Position numbers and translations under genes: made by a program. A DNA stretch of 64,000 nt from Alteribacillus iranensis (GTDB lineage: Bacteria > Bacillota > Bacilli > Bacillales > Marinococcaceae): the NCBI RefSeq assembly GCF_900113025.1, contig NZ_FONT01000005.1, positions 203,215 through 267,214 of the forward strand. The letters are read 5' to 3'. Each line of letters starts with the position of its first letter. Position 1 is the first letter of the stretch. This document shows, piece by piece, positions 60,968 through 64,000 of the stretch. The notes under the pieces are model-generated. The model did not search any database, had not been told where the DNA came from, and saw nothing but the letters and a program-made list of their open reading frames with translations.

Positions 60968-61936
60968 TCATTGGCAAAGTCTAGCGAACCTCATTTGCTT
61001 AAACAGCTTTTTCTCTTCTAAGATTTCTTGATGTGCTTTCTGGATATCCACTTTTTGAAAACATAAAGTTTGACTAGGTAACAATTGAGCGACTTTTGAA
61101 AGATCTGTAGTGATTACATGAGCAATCCGAGTATAACCTCCTGTCGTTTGTCGATCAGCCATCAAAATCATCGGTTGCCCATCCGCTGCCACTTGTATCG
61201 TTCCAAAGGAAACGGCATCGGAGATAATGTCTGCTCCGTTGGTATGGCGAAGCATAGGGCCTTGTAAGCGAATCCCCATTCGATCTGCTTGATTGGTTAC
61301 TTGAAAAGAAGAAGTGAAAAATCTGTCTAAGGATTCTTTAGTAAAGTGTTGTGCTTCGGGGCCCGTAATTACTCGGATATTTACGTGATCAGAGTACGAA
61401 GGTATCAGACTGGGATGAAGAGCAATAGGTGTTGGTCTTTCTTCTTTTTTTTCCTCGCGAAATAAAAGATCACCTTTTTGAAGGGCTCTTCCTTTCAGCC
61501 CTCCTATCATTGCCTTGACATACGTAGATTTACTGTTCAATATTTCATCTGCATAGACTCCCCCATGTACAGCCATATATGTACGTGCTCCTTTTGCTGC
61601 TCCTCGAAACGTTAATGTATCTCCTTTTTTTACATAAAATGATTTCCACATTCTCCTTTGTACGCCATTTAATTTTGGTTTCATATCAGCACCTGTGAGA
61701 GCAATTAATGCATTCCTATGAAAATGCAAAACGGGGCCAGTTAGTGTCATCTCTAGTACTGCTTCCGTCCCCTCATTTTTAACCAGTACATTTGCACATT
61801 TAAAGGCATATGCATCCATTACTCCTGACGTAGGAATCCCCTTACTTTGATACCCGATTCGCCCTGCATCTTGAATGGTTGTAAACATTCCTGGTTTTTC
61901 CACACTACAAAGTGTATTAATTTCCATCGGTGACAC
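60968..61936 (-). CDS. pxpC: 5-oxoprolinase subunit C (PxpC/KipA, biotin-dependent carboxyltransferase-like)
   Basis: 322 residues. VEKPGMFTTIQDAGRIGYQSKGIPTSGVMD at the start is the KipA/PxpC signature (written here in parts), followed by TLTGPVLHFHRNALIALTGAD, VITGPEAQHF, QADRMGIRLQGP and ADRQTTGGYTRIAHVIT. It forms the second half of the ATP-dependent 5-oxoprolinase that turns pyroglutamate into glutamate. It overlaps pxpA by 20 bp. Confidence 0.92.
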   Translation of the reverse strand: MSPMEINTLCSVEKPGMFTTIQDAGRIGYQSKGIPTSGVMDAYAFKCANVLVKNEGTEAVLEMTLTGPVLHFHRNALIALTGADMKPKLNGVQRRMWKSFYVKKGDTLTFRGAAKGARTYMAVHGGVYADEILNSKSTYVKAMIGGLKGRALQKGDLLFREEKKEERPTPIALHPSLIPSYSDHVNIRVITGPEAQHFTKESLDRFFTSSFQVTNQADRMGIRLQGPMLRHTNGADIISDAVSFGTIQVAADGQPMILMADRQTTGGYTRIAHVITTDLSKVAQLLPSQTLCFQKVDIQKAHQEILEEKKLFKQMRFARLCQ

Positions 61937-62696
61937 ACCTTAAAGCCTTCACTTGGACTCCTTTACTCATTAACAGGTGATGTAATTGACGAACGAAGTT
62001 TAAAGCCTTTGGGTTATCGCCGTGTACACAAACCGTATCAGCTTGCAAAGATAAAGAGGTGCCATCAACTGCAGCGACCTCCTTCTTCTCAATTAACTGA
62101 AGAATTCTCTCTGCTGCTTCCTCCGGCGTTTCAATAAATGCGTTATCGGCCGTTCGGGGCGTGAGAGATCCATCAGGCTGGTAGGTTCTATCTGCAAAGA
62201 CTTCATGCGCCGTATGTAACCCCCTGTTTTCCCCAGCCCTCACGAGCTCACTACCGGATAATCCAAATAAAACGAGATTTGGGTCTACATGATACACCGC
62301 CTCGGCTATTGCCTCAGCAACGCTGTAGTCTTTAGCAGCCATGTTATACAACGCCCCGTGAGGTTTTACATGTTGTAACACTATGTGTTCAGTCCGGGCA
62401 AAAGCATGAAGGGCACCAATCTGATAAATGACAAGACGATAAATTTCTTCGGGGGCTATCTTCATTTCTCTTCGTCCAAATCCTCCCAGGTCTGGAAAGC
62501 TTGGATGAGCCCCAATAGAAGTGTTATGTTTTTTTGCTAATTGTACTGTTCTTGCCATAATATTGTGATCACCTGCATGGTAACCACAGGCGATATTCGC
62601 TGAAGTAATGTAAGGCAAAATTTTATCATCTTCCCCTACTTTAAAATCACCATAGCTCTCACCTAGATCACAGTTTAAATCTATGTTCGCAACCAT
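61917..62696 (-). CDS. pxpA: 5-oxoprolinase subunit A (PxpA, LamB/YcsF family)
   Basis: 259 residues. DLNCDLGESYGDFKVGEDD, NIACGYHAGDHNIM, IGAHPSFPDLGGFGRREM, HVKPHGALYN, EVFADRTYQPDGSLTPR and CVHGDNPKAL are the full set of YcsF motifs, probably holding the catalytic His and Asp residues. It works with PxpB and PxpC on 5-oxoproline. The ATG follows AGGAGGAAGAG. Confidence 0.95.
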   Translation of the reverse strand: MVANIDLNCDLGESYGDFKVGEDDKILPYITSANIACGYHAGDHNIMARTVQLAKKHNTSIGAHPSFPDLGGFGRREMKIAPEEIYRLVIYQIGALHAFARTEHIVLQHVKPHGALYNMAAKDYSVAEAIAEAVYHVDPNLVLFGLSGSELVRAGENRGLHTAHEVFADRTYQPDGSLTPRTADNAFIETPEEAAERILQLIEKKEVAAVDGTSLSLQADTVCVHGDNPKALNFVRQLHHLLMSKGVQVKALRCVTDGN

Positions 62697-62712
62697 ACTC
62701 TCTTCCTCCTGT

Positions 62713-63399
62713 TCATTCCATCATACTGATTTCTTCATATTCCTGACGTGTAATGGGGTAAAAGCGAAGAAAGGCACCTGCTTCTAATAAAACAGGGTTT
62801 TCTCTTTGGGGATTAAAAAGTGGGATGGGCGTTCTACCAATAATATTCCACCCTCCCGGACTTGCTACAGGGTACACACCTGTTTGAATCCCAGCAATAC
62901 CAACCGATCCTTTTTCCACAAAAGTGCGTGGCGTATCCAGGCGGGGAGTTGCCAACTTCTCATCCATCCCTCCTAAATAGGGGAAACCTGGCGTAAAACC
63001 AAGCATAAAAATCAAATATTTTCTATTAGAGTGTAAAGCTATAACTTCTTCTTCCTTCATTCCTTTTTGGTGAGCTATTTTTTTTAAATCAGATCCAAAC
63101 TCTCCTCCATAACAGACGGGAATATCGTAAATCTGTGCAGCCGGCAGGGTTAGCTTATAGGCCGTTTCCATTACTTGCTTGATTGTACTCTTAAGCGTTG
63201 ACCAGGAGACCGAAGCAGGATCATAATGAACGGTTACTCCCGTATAAGTTGGGACCCATTCAATGATGCCGTTTCCTTTATAGTTTTTGGCAGACCACAT
63301 TACCTTTCTAATATGTTCGTTCACCTCTGGTGAGATTGTTTTAGCTAACACCATTCGAATCGCACTATCACCAAGAGGTTCTACTCGGTAATCATACAT
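62713..63399 (-). CDS. pxpB: 5-oxoprolinase subunit B (PxpB/KipI)
   Basis: 228 residues: RVEPLGDSAIRMVL at the start, YTGVTVHYDP, IPVCYGGEFGSDL, FMLGFTPGFPYLGGMDEKL, PRTFVEKGSVGIAGIQTGVYP and GGWNIIGRTPIPLF, the KipI/PxpB pattern. It is the first gene of pxpB-pxpA-pxpC. In B. subtilis the homologue is known as KipI, inhibitor of kinase A; the enzyme role with PxpA and PxpC is the general one. Confidence 0.94.
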   Translation of the reverse strand: MYDYRVEPLGDSAIRMVLAKTISPEVNEHIRKVMWSAKNYKGNGIIEWVPTYTGVTVHYDPASVSWSTLKSTIKQVMETAYKLTLPAAQIYDIPVCYGGEFGSDLKKIAHQKGMKEEEVIALHSNRKYLIFMLGFTPGFPYLGGMDEKLATPRLDTPRTFVEKGSVGIAGIQTGVYPVASPGGWNIIGRTPIPLFNPQRENPVLLEAGAFLRFYPITRQEYEEISMME

Positions 63400-63456
63400 G
63401 TCAGCAACTCCTTCTCACTCGATCCATGAAAACATGCTTACAAATTCTTTATTAAA

Positions 63457-63485
63457 ATTTTCAGATACTCCACGTGTTATGTCAA
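63457..63485 (-). promoter_or_regulatory. Candidate SigA promoter of pxpBAC
   Basis: Minus strand TTGACA (63480-63485), a 17-bp spacer and GAAAAT (63457-63462), about 60 bp before the pxpB start. Confidence 0.45.
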
Positions 63486-63572
63486 GCTTGCCCTTTATTC
63501 TTTGTTTCGACTTCTTGCAAAAGCCCTTTTACAGGCATAAAGCCGACAGGTTAACACCTGCCATGAAGACAC

Positions 63573-63610
63573 AAGAAAGCCGTCAGATGACATCATCTGA
63601 CGGCTTTCTC
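63573..63610 (-). terminator. Terminator of the rRNA operon
   Basis: AGAAAGCCGTCAGATGA and TCATCTGACGGCTTTCT form a perfect 17-bp stem with a 2-base loop, 5 bp past the 5S gene in its reading direction. Confidence 0.88.
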
Positions 63611-63614
63611 TCTT

Positions 63615-63731
<117 letters not shown>

Positions 63732-63865
63732 CTTATGGTCAAAGGGTCTTCTGCTAAGAATACAAACGTCCTGTTTGTAACGCAGAAGCCAGCACATCCT
63801 GTGCAAGTGTTCCCTCAAAACTGGATAACGAACATAAAGAGCGCGTATCGAGGCGCCTCATCCTT

Positions 63866-64000
63866 TGCGTTGGATAAGCCCTCGACCGATTAGTATCTGT
63901 CAGCTGCACGTGTTGCCACGCTTCCACCTCAGACCTATCAACCTTGTCATCTACAAGGGGTCTTACTCGCTTGCGCGATGGGAAATCTCATCTTGAGGGG
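63866..64000 (-). rRNA. rrl: 23S ribosomal RNA, 3' end (truncated by window edge)
   Basis: The minus strand carries the 3'-terminal 23S sequence, including GATGAGATTTCCCAT, AAGACCCCTTGTAGATGA, GATAGGTCTGAGGTGGAAG and CTAATCGGTCGAGGGCTTA. The exact 3' end (about 63866-63871) is estimated. The spacer to 5S (about 135 bp) holds no tRNA. Confidence 0.93.

Overview
The window reads as chromosomal DNA of a spore-forming member of the Bacillales (Bacillaceae sensu lato). The evidence is the block thiL-tsaE-tsaB-rimI-tsaD / ABC-F / rex-tatA-tatC / ydiK-ydiL / groES-groEL, which matches the Bacillus subtilis order closely, together with CotF-type and Mn-catalase spore-coat genes, an S-box (SAM-I) riboswitch, a CIRCE element, a cytochrome aa3 quinol oxidase (qoxABCD), strong Shine-Dalgarno sites and low-to-moderate GC. 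The species cannot be named from the sequence.

Layout. (1) 1-6.4 kb, minus strand: an ornithine-cyclodeaminase-family protein cut by the window edge, a creatinase/ectoine-hydrolase-like M24 protein, a branched-chain-type aminotransferase, an aldehyde dehydrogenase, a decayed cyclase-family gene and a ThDP-dependent decarboxylase-like enzyme. (2) 6.6-7.8 kb: two Crp/Fnr-family regulators, tail to tail. (3) 7.85-21.4 kb, minus strand: one long catabolic operon for anthranilate via 3-hydroxyanthranilate. A two-component FAD monooxygenase (HpaB/HpaC type) and a stand-alone FMN adenylyltransferase are followed by 3-hydroxyanthranilate 3,4-dioxygenase, ACMS decarboxylase, 2-aminomuconate semialdehyde dehydrogenase, 2-aminomuconate deaminase, tautomerase, 4-oxalocrotonate decarboxylase, hydratase, aldolase and acylating acetaldehyde dehydrogenase. 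An IclR regulator and a TRAP transporter complete it. Arylamine N-acetyltransferase and an alpha/beta hydrolase sit just upstream (21.6-23.3 kb). (4) 23.4-34.1 kb: mixed housekeeping genes, including a PurC, a DUF819 / dipeptide epimerase / NlpC-P60 muropeptide operon and a K+/H+ antiporter. (5) 34.2-38.4 kb: qoxABCD plus a small QoxD-like protein. (6) 39.0-43.2 kb: a SAM-riboswitch operon with a duplicated AhpD-like protein, a flavin-dependent monooxygenase, a sodium:solute symporter and a 32-residue membrane peptide. (7) 43.2-46.1 kb: an FbpB-like small protein and spore-coat genes. (8) 46.2-60.4 kb: the conserved chaperonin/Tat/Rex/t6A block, with a DnaA-box cluster beside tsaD. (9) 60.5-64 kb: initiator tRNA-Met, the 5-oxoprolinase operon pxpB-pxpA-pxpC, 5S rRNA and the 3' end of 23S rRNA.

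How it works together: the central island should turn anthranilate into pyruvate and acetyl-CoA. The adjacent cyclase remnant, ThDP enzyme and aldehyde dehydrogenase could once have supplied anthranilate from isatin-type compounds, an untested inference. The SAM-riboswitch operon looks like an undescribed organosulfur acquisition unit. The manganese catalase appears to start at an AUU codon. All functional statements rest on motif recognition and gene order; no searches were run.
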